This document shows, piece by piece, positions 21,041-31,252 of a DNA stretch of 64,000 bases. Below the pieces are notes generated by a model. That model saw nothing but the letters and a program-made list of their open reading frames with translations. It searched no databases and was not told the DNA's origin. The first letter of the stretch is position 1; every line of letters starts with the position of its first letter. This DNA comes from Erinaceus europaeus (lineage: Eukaryota > Chordata > Mammalia > Eulipotyphla > Erinaceidae): contig NW_026647189.1 in NCBI RefSeq assembly GCF_950295315.1, positions 124,001 to 188,000 of the forward strand, given 5' to 3'. A program made the position numbers and the translations under genes.

Positions 21041-24000
21041 TTGCCAGTCAAAGGTCTGCACAGCGCACTAGGGATTGGGCGGCCTGAGACCCAAATGTTC
21101 CATTGTAGATGGACTGTTTGCAGTTCTTGCTCCCCAGGACATTGGACTGTCTCAACTCCCTCCCCTACAGCATGAAAAAAAGACTCTTGACAACCTTGGA
21201 GCAACTGGAGTGGGGGCGAGGGGAGCTGTTTGCATGTCTGCACTGCTCATGCCCAGGTGTCTGTGGGGGTCCGTGGAAGAGGCTGTAAGGGGGCTAGGGG
21301 GCAGAAGGAGACTGTTTGAGAGGCAGGCTGCAGCCAGGGGAGCCCAGGAGTGTGTGCAGGGCTGTGTGTGGGTGTGGTGGCAGGGCGTTAGGGCAGGTCC
21401 CCCTGCTGGATGGTGAGATGGCAGCTGGGCTGGCCCTGGGCCCTCAGGGCTGAAGGGCAGAAGCAGGGTGGCAGTAAAGTAGCGCAGGGAGGAACACAGT
21501 AGATGTTAGTTGGGAGCTGGGGGACAGAGGGTAAGGGGAAAGGGGGCATCCTTGAGGAGGGGTCAGGACTAGAGAGTGGGGGCAGCTGGAGGCATGGAAG
21601 GTCCCAGTAATCAGGGACTGACAGGAACAGATTCCTACACCCCCCCACTGGATAGAAGCTGCAGAAGCCAGAGCAGCAGCCCTGGCTTGCCTAGGCCAAG
21701 GGCCCTGAGTGAGTCCATCTGAGGATGAGGAAGAGGAGGAGGGGGTGGAGGAGGAGGAGGAGAAAGAGGAGGAGGAAGAGTAGGAAGAGGAGGAGGAGGA
21801 GGCGTAGGAGGAGGAGGAGGGGCAGGAGGGCAGCTGTCAGTAGGCAACGGGATTAATAGAGGCCTCCATTACGGAGGCATGTGTCCAGGCAGGCACCCAC
21901 CAACCCTCAGGGGCAGCTCAGGGCACCCAGGGACTTGGTGTGGGTATCTCTGGGGCGGGGACTGTCAGTCAGTCAGCAAGACTGTGTGTCAGTGCACATG
22001 GTGGGACAGGGGCCTGGCGGACCTTGGTCCCCCGCCCTGGACTGTCAGATGCCAGCCCCATGCCTAGACACACACCAATCTGCACATAGCCCCTTGGCCC
22101 GGCCGACCAGCACCTGCTTTGGCCTGGGGCTCTGGCTCTGGTGGCTGGCCACCACCCCTCAGGTCAAGTTCAGCGTGGGGGTCATGGCTGCTGGTCAACT
22201 GGATGGGCGGGGTCCCCATGGCCTAGCAACCACATGAGCCCTCTGTGATGTCCTAGCCTCTGGCAATCTGTGCTGGCCACACTGGCACTGGGCAGCCCAA
22301 CTGCCCTGCCACTAGGTCAGGCAACAGCGCCCAGACGCCTGGGCTCTGGCACAGAGGGACGGAAGGATGGGAAGACATTGCTGACCGACGAGGGACCTCA
22401 GGGCTGGCAGCCAAGAGAAGACAGGTGGAGGTGCGCCCGGGATCCTGGGAGCCCAGGCCAGAGCTGCCTGCATGCCTGCCTGCCTTCCTGGATGTCCGTA
22501 TGCTGCCTTTGTCCAGGTAGGTTTCTCAGGTCCCCTCCAATCCTGTCCTCTCCTGTCCTCTCCTGTCCTCACCATCCTCTCCCCTCTCCTCTCCTCCGCA
22601 CTTTGCTTCTCTCCTTTGTCTGTCCTCTCTTCCAGGTGCCCTGCTCACCAGCTCCAGCACTTGTGATGCTTCTCCAGTGACAGCTGTTCGCAACCCCTTC
22701 CACCCCCTGCCTGCCCCTAATGTGACCCAGCTCACAGGGTCTCCGGCTCATCCCACCCAAACCCACACGCCCCAACACATTCCCTGGTTCAGCCCCTCTG
22801 CCCTATTCAGCCAAACTGGGCCTTTGCAACCTACCTATGCATCGTTGTTTCTCCTCACCATTCAAGGAGAGATCTCCTTTTGTACTTAGCTTGGTTGACT
22901 GGTGGATGGATGGATGGATGGATGGATGGATGGATGTATGTATGAATGGATGGATAGATGTATGGGTGGATGGATGGATGGATGGACAGGTCAATGGATC
23001 GGTTTTGTAGAGGCAGAGTACCATATAGGGGTACTGGAGTCCGCTGGTGTCAGATCCCTAGTCAATGTCAAATGTAAAACATTAATTCATCAATAACAAA
23101 AATGAATAAGCACCTAAATAAATAAATAAATAAATATAAAAACTGGGTTAAAAAATACATGGCGTCTTTGCCTTTCTGCATATGGAATGCTGTGAGGATC
23201 TTAACAAGGAAAGCATTGTCCTGATTAACCCATTTGAAGTCGTGGAATATTTCCTTTTCCTTTTTCTTTTTTTACTTTCTATTTTCTTGATTATTCACTG
23301 GAATAAATAGACAGGAATTGAGAGGGAAGGGAGGTAGAGAGAGTTTGAGACACAGAGAGAGACAACTGCAGCACTTCCGCACCACTTGTAAAGATTTCCC
23401 CTGGCATGTGGGAACCAGGGTGTTGAAGCCCAGTCCTCCTGCATTGTAACATGAGTGCTTAACTGGGTGTGGCACCACCTGGTACCCTTGATGGGACACT
23501 TTTTTTTAGCAATGAAAAGAAATTCTCGTGGCAAGGTAATAAATAAATGAAGAAGTCAATAAAAGTGCATTTACATTAACTCAGTGGAAACACACAGGGA
23601 CATATACGTCTCTGTTACCTGTATTACATCTTCATGTATGGATTGATTGCCTCAAGGGGTTATTGCCACAGCTGAGTGCCTACGCCACGAATAATCCACA
23701 GCTCCTGCACTCCATTTGTTCCCCTTTCGCTGCCCTTGTTGCTTGGTCACTGTGGTGGTTATTGTTGTTGTTGTTGTTGTTGTTGTTGTTACTGACCTTG
23801 CATCTGACAGACACAAAAGGAGAGAGCAGAGGAAATACAGGGTGGGAGAGAAAGATAGAGCTCCTAAAGACCTGCTTCACCCCCTGTAAAGCGACTCCCC
23901 TGCAGGTTGCGGTCTGGGGGCCAGACCCCAAATCCTTCCACCTGTCCCCTCTATTCGTGAGCGCCACAAGCCCTTAACCCTCTGACATACCGCCAAACCT

Positions 24001-24449
24001 CCCTGGATTTACTTTTGAAGGCAGTATCACCTGCCTCGTTTTGAATCCTCATTATCCTGAGGGTCAGTCCTGGAGACAGTGTCATGACACGACACACGGA
24101 GATCTCTGTTATCAGAGAGCACCTGGAACAGCAGCTGGGGCTCTAGTGCCAGGGCAGGAGCAACTCCCCATCCACCTTCCACGGAGTCCACCTGCCTGCA
24201 ATTAGGTCCTTTTCCCTCCACAAAAGATTTTTCCCTTTTTTCACTTTGAAACAGGCAGGAGACAGGTAACCCAGGCAGGGGGAAAAAAAATAAAAAGCCT
24301 TTTTTTTTTTTTTTTTTTTTTTTTTACCGAAGTGAATGACCATCTTCTGGGAAGTATAGGTTTTGAACCTGAAAACTCTGTCTGTCTGTCTCTTAGTCCA
24401 CAGAAAGAGCCACTAGCCCAGCCAGATCTCACGCTCAGATGGGGTGTTT
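21041..24449 (+). repeat. Array unit 4
   Basis: Length 3409 bp. First unit with GGCACAGAGGGACGG (2-bp insertion) and with TCCATTG at about 21100. It shares the GTATGTAT interruption of the (GGAT)n tract with unit 5. It lacks one TG in the short GT run of the G-rich segment. Confidence 0.95.
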
Positions 24450-27171
24450 TTGCCAGTCAAAGGTCTGCACAGCGCACTAGGGATTGGGCGGCCTGAGACC
24501 CAAATGTTCCATTGTAGATGGACTGTTTGCAGTTCTTGCTCCCCAGGACATTGGACTGTCTCAACTCCCTCCCCTACAGCATGAAAAAAAGACTCTTGAC
24601 AACCTTGGAGCAACTGGAGTGGGGGCGAGGGGAGCTGTTTGCATGTCTGCACTGCTCATGCCCAGGTGTCTGTGGGGGTCCGTGGAAGAGGCTGTAAGGG
24701 GGCTAGGGGGCAGAAGGAGACTGTTTGAGAGGCAGGCTGCAGCCAGGGGAGCCCAGGAGTGTGTGCAGGGCTGTGTGTGTGGGTGTGGTGGCAGGGCGTT
24801 AGGGCAGGTCCCCCTGCTGGATGGTGAGATGGCAGCTGGGCTGGCCCTGGGCCCTCAGGGCTGAAGGGCAGAAGCAGGGTGGCAGTAAAGTAGCGCAGGG
24901 AGGAACACAGTAGATGTTAGTTGGGAGCTGGGGGACAGAGGGTAAGGGGAAAGGGGGCATCCTTGAGGAGGGGTCAGGACTAGAGAGTGGGGGCAGCTGG
25001 AGGCATGGAAGGTCCCAGGAATCAGGGACTGACAGGAACAGATTCCTACACCCCCCCACTGGATAGAAGCTGCAGAAGCCAGAGCAGCAGCCCTGGCTTG
25101 CCTAGGCCAAGGGCCCTGAGTGAGTCCATCTGAGGATGAGGAAGAGGAGGAGGGGGTGGAGGAGGAGGAGGAGAAAGAGGAGGAGGAAGAGTAGGAAGAG
25201 GAGGAGGAGGAGGCGTAGGAGGAGGAGGAGGGGCAGGAGGGCAGCTGTCAGTAGGCAACGGGATTAATAGAGGCCTCCATTACGGAGGCATGTGTCCAGG
25301 CAGGCACCCACCAACCCTCAGGGGCAGCACAGGGCACCCAGGGACTTGGTGTGGGTATCTCTGGGGCGGGGACTGTCAGTCAGTCAGCAAGACTGTGTGT
25401 CAGTGCACATGGTGGGACAGGGGCCTGGCGGACCTTGGTCCCCCGCCCTGGACTGTCAGATGCCAGCCCCATGCCCAGACACACACCAATCTGCACATAG
25501 CCCCTTGGCCCGGCCGACCAGCACCTACTTTGGCCTGGGGCTCTGGCTCTGGTGGCTGGTCACCACCCCTCAGGTCAAGTTCAGCGTGGGGGTCATGGCT
25601 GCTGGTCAACTGGATGGGCGGGGTCCCCGTGGCCTAGCAACCACATGAGCCCTCTGTGATGTCCTAGCCCCTGGCAATCTGTGCTGGCCACACTGGCACT
25701 GGGCAGCCCAACTGCCCTGCCACTAGGTCAGGCAACAGCGCCCAGACGCCTGGGCCCTGGCACAGAGGGACGGAAGGATGGGAAGACAGTGCTGACCGAA
25801 GAGGGACCTCAGGGCTGGCAGCCAAGAGAAGACAGGTGGAGGTGCGCCCGGGATCCTGGGAGCCCAGGCCAGAGCTGCCTGCATGCCTGCCTGCCTTCCT
25901 GGATGTCCGTATGCTGCCTTTGTCCAGGTAGGTTTCTCAGGTCCCCTCCAATCCTGTCCTCTCCTGTCCTCTCCTGTCCTCACCATCCTCTCCCCTCTCC
26001 TCTCCTCCGCACTTTGCTTCTCTCCTTTGTCTGTCCTCTCTTCCAGGTGCCCTGCTCACCAGCTCCAGCACTTGTGATGCTTCTCCAGTGACAGCTGTTC
26101 GCAACCCCTTCCACCCCCTGCCTGCCCCTAATGTGACCCAGCTCACAGGGTCTCCGGCTCATCCCACCCAAACCCACACGCCCCAACACATTCCCTGGTT
26201 CAGCCCCTCTGCCCTATTCAGCCAAACTGGGCCTTTGCAACCTACCTATGCATCGTTGTTTCTCCTCACCATTCAAGGAGAGATCTCCTTTTGTACTTAG
26301 CTTGGTTGACTGGTGGATGGATGGATGGATGGATGGATGGATGGATGTATGTATAAATGGATGGATAGATGTATGGGTGGATGGATGGATGGATGGACAG
26401 GTCAATGGATCGGTTTTGTAGAGGCAGAGTACCATATAGGGGTACTGGAGTCCGCTGGTGTCAGATCCCTAGTCAATGTCAAATGTAAAACATTAATTCA
26501 TCAATAACAAAAATGAATAAGCACCTAAATAAATAAATAAATAAATATAAAAACTGGGTTAAAAAATACATGGCGTCTTTGCCTTTCTGCATATGGAATG
26601 CTGTGAGGATCTTAACAAGGAAAGCATTGTCCTGATTAACCCATTTGAAGTCGTGGAATATTTCCTTTTCCTTTTTCTTTTTTTACTTTCTATTTTCTTG
26701 ATTATTCACTGGAATAAATAGACAGGAATTGAGAGGGAAGGGAGGTAGAGAGAGTTTGAGACACAGAGAGAGACAACTGCAGCACTTCCGCACCACTTGT
26801 AAAGATTTCCCCTGGCATGTGGGAACCAGGGTGTTGAAGCCCAGTCCTCCTGCATTGTAACATGAGTGCTTAACTGGGTGTGGCACCACCTGGTACCCTT
26901 GATGGGACACTTTTTTTTAGCAATGAAAAAAAATTCTCGTGGCAAGGTAATCAATAAATGAAGAAGTCAATAAAAGTGCATTTACATTAACTCAGTGGAA
27001 ACACACAGGGACATATACGTCTCTGTTACCTGTATTACATCTTCATGTATGGATTGATTGCCTCAAGGGGTTATTGCCACAGCTGAGTGCCTACGCCACG
27101 AATAATCCACAGCTCCTGCACTCCATTTGTTCCCCTTTCGCTGCCCTTGTTGCTTGGTCACTGTGGTGGTT

Positions 27172-27204
<33 letters not shown>

Positions 27205-27850
27205 ACTGACCTTGCATCTGACAGACACAAAAGGAGAGAGCAGAGGAAATACAGGGTGGGAGAGAAAGATAGAGCTCCTAAAGACCTGCTTCACCCCCTG
27301 TAAAGCGACTCCCCTGCAGGTGGCGGTCTGGGGGCCAGACCCCAAATCCTTCCACCTGTCCCCTCTATTCGTGAGCGCCACAAGCCCTTAACCCTCTGAC
27401 ATACCGCCAAACCTCCCTGGATTTACTTTTGAAGGCAGTATCACCTGCCTCGTTTTGAATCCTCATTATCCTGAGGGTCAGTCCTGGAGACAGTGTCATG
27501 ACACGACACACGGAGATCTCTGTTATCAGAGAGCACCTGGAACAGCAGCTGGGGCTCTAGTGCCAGGGCAGGAGCAACTCCCCATCCACCTTCCACGGAG
27601 TCCACCTGCCTGCAATTAGGTCCTTTTCCCTCCAAAAAAGATTTTTCCCTTTTTTCACTTTGAAACAGGCAGGAGACAGGTAACCCAGGCAGGGGGAAAA
27701 AAAATAAAAAGCCTTTTTTTTTTTTTGCCGAAGTGAATGACCATCTTCTGGGAAGTATAGGTTTTGAACCTGAAAACTCTGTCTGTCTGTCTCTTAGTCC
27801 ACAGAAAGAGCCACTAGCCCAGCCAGATCTCACGCTCAGATGGGGTGTTT
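24450..27850 (+). repeat. Array unit 5
   Basis: Length 3401 bp. Sister of unit 4 (GTATGTAT in the GGAT tract). It carries an A-run variant (CAATGAAAAAAAATTCTC, about 26921-26938) that is seen again only in unit 14. Confidence 0.95.
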
Positions 27851-28323
27851 TTGCCAGTCAAAGGTCTGCACAGCGCACTAGGGATTGGGCGGCCTGAGAC
27901 CCAAATGTTCCATTGTAGATGGACTGTTTGCAGTTCTTGCTCCCCAGGACATTGGACTGTCTCAACTCCCTCCCCTACAGCATGAAAAAAAGACTCTTGA
28001 CAACCTTGGAGCAACTGGAGTGGGGGCGAGGGGAGCTGTTTGCATGTCCGCACTGCTCATGCCCAGGTGTCTGTGGGGGTCCGTGGCAGAGGCTGTAAGG
28101 GGGCTAGGGGGCAGAAGGAGACTGTTTGAGAGGCAGGCTGCAGGCAGGGGAGCCCAGGAGTGTGTGCAGGGCTGTGTGTGTGGGTGTGGTGGCAGGGCGT
28201 TAGGGCAGGTCCCCCTGCTGGATGGTGAGATGGCAGCTGGGCTGGCCCTGGGCCCTCAGGGCTGAAGGGCAGAAGCAGGGTGGCAGTAAAGTAGCGCAGG
28301 GAGGAACACAGTAGATGTTAGTT

Positions 28324-28358
28324 GGGAGCTGGGGGACAGAGGGTAAGGGGAAAGGGGG
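28324..28358 (+). other. G-quadruplex-forming motif in reference unit
   Basis: Five G-tracts of 3-5 bases separated by loops of 4, 5, 3 and 3 bases: GGG-AGCT-GGGGG-ACAGA-GGG-TAA-GGGG-AAA-GGGGG. This satisfies the usual G3+N1-7 rule. The motif recurs at the same place in every unit; unit 1 keeps four tracts. Confidence 0.8.
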
Positions 28359-28451
28359 CATCCTTGAGGAGGGGTCAGGACTAGAGAATGGGGGCAGCTG
28401 GAGGCATGGAAGGTCCCAGGAATCAGGGACTGACAGGAACAGATTCCTACA

Positions 28452-28459
28452 CCCCCCCC
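28452..28459 (+). repeat. C-run of variable length (C7/C8) in reference unit
   Basis: Eight C here and in units 6-15; seven C in units 2-5 and in unit 16. The length change shifts any frame that crosses it. Confidence 0.85.
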
Positions 28460-28533
28460 ACTGGATAGAAGCTGCAGAAGCCAGAGCAGCAGCCCTGGCT
28501 TGCCTAGGCCAAGGGCCCTGAGTGAGTCCATCT

Positions 28534-28643
28534 GAGGATGAGGAAGAGGAGGAGGGGGTGGAGGAGGAGGAGGAGAAAGAGGAGGAGGAAGAGTAGGAAG
28601 AGGAGGAGGAGGAGGCGTAGGAGGAGGAGGAGGGGCAGGAGGG
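28534..28643 (+). repeat. (GGA)n-rich purine tract in reference unit
   Basis: About 110 bp of GGA/GAA triplets with only a few pyrimidine interruptions, longest in unit 2. It accounts for proline-rich open frames on the other strand. Long purine strands of this kind can form triplex (H-DNA) structures. Confidence 0.9.
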
Positions 28644-28674
28644 CAGCTGTCAGTAGGCAACGGGATTAATAGAG

Positions 28675-28691
28675 GCCTCCATTACGGAGGC
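28675..28691. other. Perfect 6-bp hairpin GCCTCC-ATTAC-GGAGGC
   Basis: An inverted repeat with a five-base loop directly after the purine tract. It is kept exactly in units 2-16 and has one stem mismatch in unit 1 (GCCTAC). Confidence 0.7.
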
Positions 28692-29061
28692 ATGTGTCCA
28701 GGCAGGCACCCACCAACCCTCAGGGGCAGCTCAGGGCACCCAGGGACTTGGTGTGGGTATCTCTGGGGCGGGGACTGTCAGTCAGTCAGCAAGACTGTGT
28801 GTCAGTGCACATGGTGGGACAGGGGCCTGGCGGACCTTGGTCCCCCGCCCTGGACTGTCAGATGCCAGCCCCATGCCCAGACACACACCAATCTGCACAT
28901 AGCCCCTTGGCCCGGCCGACCAGCACCTGCTTTGGCCTGGGGCTCTGGCTCTGGTGGCTGGCCACCACCCCTCAGGTCAAGTTCAGCGTGGGGGTCATGG
29001 CTGCTGGTCAACTGGATGGGCGGGGTCCCCATGGCCTAGCAACCACATGAGCCCTCTGTGA

Positions 29062-29329
29062 TGTCCTAGCCCCTGGCAATCTGTGCTGGACACACTGGCA
29101 CTGGGCAGCCCAACTGCCCTGCCACTAGGTCAGGCAACAGCGCCCAGACGCCTGGGCCCTGGCACAGAGGGACGGAAGGATGGGAAGACAGTGCTGACCG
29201 AAGAGGGACCTCAGGGCTGGCAGCCAAGAGAAGACAGGTGGAGGTGCGCCCGGGATCCTGGGAGCCCAGGCCAGAGCTGCCTGCATGCCTGCCTGCCTTC
29301 CTGGATGTCCGTATGCTGCCTTTGTCCAG
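29062..29329 (+). other. Candidate 5' exon of a spliced frame in reference unit
   Basis: An open frame from 29062 to a consensus donor (TTTGTCCAG|GTAGGT, cut after 29329). It encodes a Pro/Gly/Arg-rich sequence containing LPLGQATAPRRLGPG and ending in cysteine-rich LHACLPSWMSVCCLC. There is no AUG suited to a start; the only Met codon is close to the donor. It is open in units 4, 5, 6, 9, 11, 14 and 15. In units 7, 8, 10, 12, 13 and 16 a CGCCCTGACGCC variant makes a stop, and in units 1-3 the 2-bp difference changes the frame. Coding function is doubtful. Confidence 0.2.
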
Positions 29330-29448
29330 GTAGGTTTCTCAGGTCCCCTCCAATCCTGTCCTCTCCTGTCCTCTCCTGTCCTCACCATCCTCTCCCCTCT
29401 CCTCTCCTCCGCACTTTGCTTCTCTCCTTTGTCTGTCCTCTCTTCCAG
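29330..29448 (+). other. Candidate 119-bp GT-AG mini-intron in reference unit
   Basis: Starts GTAGGTTTCTC and ends with a long polypyrimidine tract and TCTCTTCCAG. It includes three copies of a TCCTGTCCTC 10-mer. The acceptor AG is intact in units 2 and 4-16, and lost in unit 1 (TTCCGG) and unit 3 (TTCCAT). Confidence 0.35.
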
Positions 29449-29702
29449 GTGCCCTGCTCACCAGCTCCAGCACTTGTGATGCTTCTCCAGTGACAGCTGT
29501 TCGCAACCCCTTCCACCCCCTGCCTGCCCCTAATGTGACCCAGCTCACAGGGTCTCCGGCTCATCCCACCCAAACCCACACGCCCCAACACATTCCCTGG
29601 TTCAGACCCTCTGCCCTATTCAGCCAAACTGGGCCTTTGCAACCTACCTATGCATCCTTGTTTCTCCTCACCATTCAAGGAGAGATCTCCTTTTGTACTT
29701 AG
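29449..29702 (+). other. Candidate 3' exon of a spliced frame in reference unit
   Basis: In the phase set by the upstream donor it reads [17 protein letters not shown], then a Pro/Thr-rich part with [16 protein letters not shown]. It stops at TAG 29700-29702, 83 codons after the split glycine codon. AATAAA hexamers lie about 230 bp further on, inside the (TAAA)n tract. I recognise no homologue. Confidence 0.2.
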
Positions 29703-29715
29703 CTTGGTTGACTGG

Positions 29716-29795
29716 TGGATGGATGGATGGATGGATGGATGGATGGATGGATGAATGGATGGATAGATGTATGGGTGGATGGATGGATGGATGGA
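29716..29795 (+). repeat. (TGGA)n tract in reference unit
   Basis: Tetranucleotide repeat with fixed interruptions (GAATGG, TAGATGTATGGG). The uninterrupted part varies from unit to unit: about 7 GGAT in unit 14, 10 in units 9 and 11, 11 in unit 15. Confidence 0.95.
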
Positions 29796-29933
29796 CAGGT
29801 CAATGGATCGGTTTTGTAGAGGCAGAGTACCATATAGGGGTACTGGAGTCCGCTGGTGTCAGATCCCTAGTCAATGTCAAATGTAAAACATTAATTCATC
29901 AATAACAAAAATGAATAAGCACCTAAATAAATA

Positions 29934-29946
29934 AATAAATAAATAT
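29934..29946 (+). repeat. (TAAA)n microsatellite in reference unit
   Basis: Short TAAA run supplying several AATAAA hexamers; present in all units with small length changes. Confidence 0.9.
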
Positions 29947-30057
29947 AAAAACTGGGTTAAAAAATACATGGCGTCTTTGCCTTTCTGCATATGGAATGCT
30001 GTGAGGATCTTAACAAGGAAAGCATTGTCCTGATTAACCCATTTGAAGTCGTAGAAT

Positions 30058-30296
30058 ATTTCCTTTTCCTTTTTCTTTTTTTACTTTCTATTTTCTTGAT
30101 TATTCACTGGAATAAATAGACAGGATTTGAGAGGGAAGGGAGGTAGAGAGAGTTTGAGACACAGAGAGAGACAACTGCAGCACTTCCGCACCACTTGTAA
30201 AGATTTCCCCTGGCATGTGGGAACCAGGGTGTTGAAGCCCAGTCCTCCTGCATTGTAACATGAGTGCTTAACTGGGTGTGGCACCACCTGGTACCC
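30058..30296 (-). mobile_element. Old SINE embedded in the array unit (first), minus strand
   Basis: A diverged hedgehog-type SINE. It has a T-rich tail, GAGACACAGAGAGAGACAAC, TGCAGCACTTCCGCACCAC, and a head remnant TTAACTGGGTGTGGCACCAC. It is present at the same position in every unit including unit 1 (about 13030-13250), so it was inserted before the array expanded. Confidence 0.85.
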
Positions 30297-30449
30297 TTGA
30301 TGGGACACTTTTTTTTAGCAATGAAAAGAAATTCTCGTGGCAAGGTAATCAATAAATGAAGAAGTCAATAAAAGTGCATTTACATTAACTCAGTGGAAAC
30401 ACACAGGGACATATACGTCTCTGTTACCTGTATTACATCTTCATGTATG

Positions 30450-30569
30450 GATTGATTGCCTCAAGGGGTTATTGCCACAGCTGAGTGCCTACGCCACGAA
30501 TAATCCACAGCTCCTGCACTCCATTTGTTCCCCTTTCGCTGCCCTTGTTGCTTGGTCACTGTGGTGGTT

Positions 30570-30602
<33 letters not shown>

Positions 30603-30813
30603 ACTGACCTTGCATCTGACAGACACAAAAGGAGAGAGCAGAGGAAATACAGGGTGGGAGAGAAAGATAGAGCTCCTAAAGACCTGCTTCACCCCCTGTA
30701 AAGCGACTCCCCTGCAGGTGGCGGTCTGGGGGCCAGACCCCAAATCCTTACACCTGTCCCCTCTATTCGTGAGCGCCACAAGCCCTTAACCCTCTGACAT
30801 ACCGCCAAACCTC
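30450..30813 (-). mobile_element. Old full-length SINE embedded in the array unit (second), minus strand
   Basis: It has the segment GGGGTTATTGCCACAGCTGA, TTGCTGCCCTTGTTG-like tail (here TTCGCTGCCCTTGTTGC), the (GTT)n run, GACCTGCTTCACCCCCTG, GCGACTCCCCTGCAGGTGG and a decayed tRNA head. It is shared by all sixteen units as far as the window shows (unit 16 is cut before it). Confidence 0.88.
30571..30602 (+). repeat. (TTG)n microsatellite inside the second SINE
   Basis: About 10-11 TTG triplets here, 9-11 in other units and interrupted in unit 1. It derives from the CAA-rich region of the SINE. Confidence 0.95.
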
Positions 30814-31094
30814 CCTGGATTTACTTTTGAAGGCAGTATCACCTGCCTCGTTTTGAATCCTCATTATCCTGAGGGTCAGTCCTGGAGACAGTGTCATGAC
30901 ACGACACACGGAGATCTCTGTTATCAGAGAGCACCTGGAACAGCAGCTGGGGCTCTAGTGCCAGGGCAGGAGCAACTCCCCATCCACCTTCCACGGAGTC
31001 CACCTGCCTGCAATTAGGTCCTTTTCCCTCCAAAAAAGATTTTTCCCTTTTTTCACTTTGAAACAGGCAGGAGACAGGTAACCCAGGCAGGGGG

Positions 31095-31128
31095 AAAAAA
31101 AATAAAAAGCCTTTTTTTTTTTTTTTTT
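31095..31128. repeat. A-run/GCC/T-run hairpin near the unit end
   Basis: A8-T-A5 followed by GCC and T17 gives an imperfect hairpin of about 13 A-T pairs. The T-run length differs between units (about 12 to over 20), and the base after it is G or A (GCCGAAG or ACCGAAG), a useful variant marker. Confidence 0.8.
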
Positions 31129-31252
31129 ACCGAAGTGAATGACCATCTTCTGGGAAGTATAGGTTTTGAACCTGAAAACTCTGTCTGTCTGTCTCTTAGT
31201 CCACAGAAAGAGCCACTAGCCCAGCCAGATCTCACGCTCAGATGGGGTGTTT

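Larger units (their letters stand above)
27851..31252 (+). repeat. Array unit 6 (type A; used here as reference unit)
   Basis: Length 3402 bp. Type-A markers are TCCATTG near the start, GAGAATGGGGGC, GGATAGAAGC, GCTGGACACAC, CGCCCAGACGCC, GACCGAAGAGG, GACAGGATTTGAG in the first SINE and ATCCTTACACC in the second. The same set occurs in units 9 and 11. Sub-elements of the unit are annotated below on this copy. Confidence 0.95.

Noticed and set aside
27885..28265. 126-residue plus-strand frame near the start of each array unit (GGLRPKC ...)
   Set aside because: It begins with TTG, not AUG. Between units 1 and 2 the changes seen in its first part alter the amino acid (P/L, T/N, A/V, V/G) and unit 1 then shifts frame, so there is no sign of purifying selection.
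28692..29039. 115-residue ATG-started frame after the small hairpin
   Set aside because: It has no recognisable domain and unusual composition (Trp/Gly/Pro-rich). The ATG is absent in unit 1 and a stop shortens the frame in unit 4. It persists elsewhere simply because the units are nearly identical.
29693..29905. Trp-Met-Asp repeat frame and Ser-Ile-His-Pro repeat frame on the other strand
   Set aside because: Direct translations of the (GGAT)n tract.
30472..30789. Poly-leucine plus-strand frame and poly-asparagine minus-strand frame in each unit
   Set aside because: Both are translations of the (GTT)n run and SINE body, not genes.
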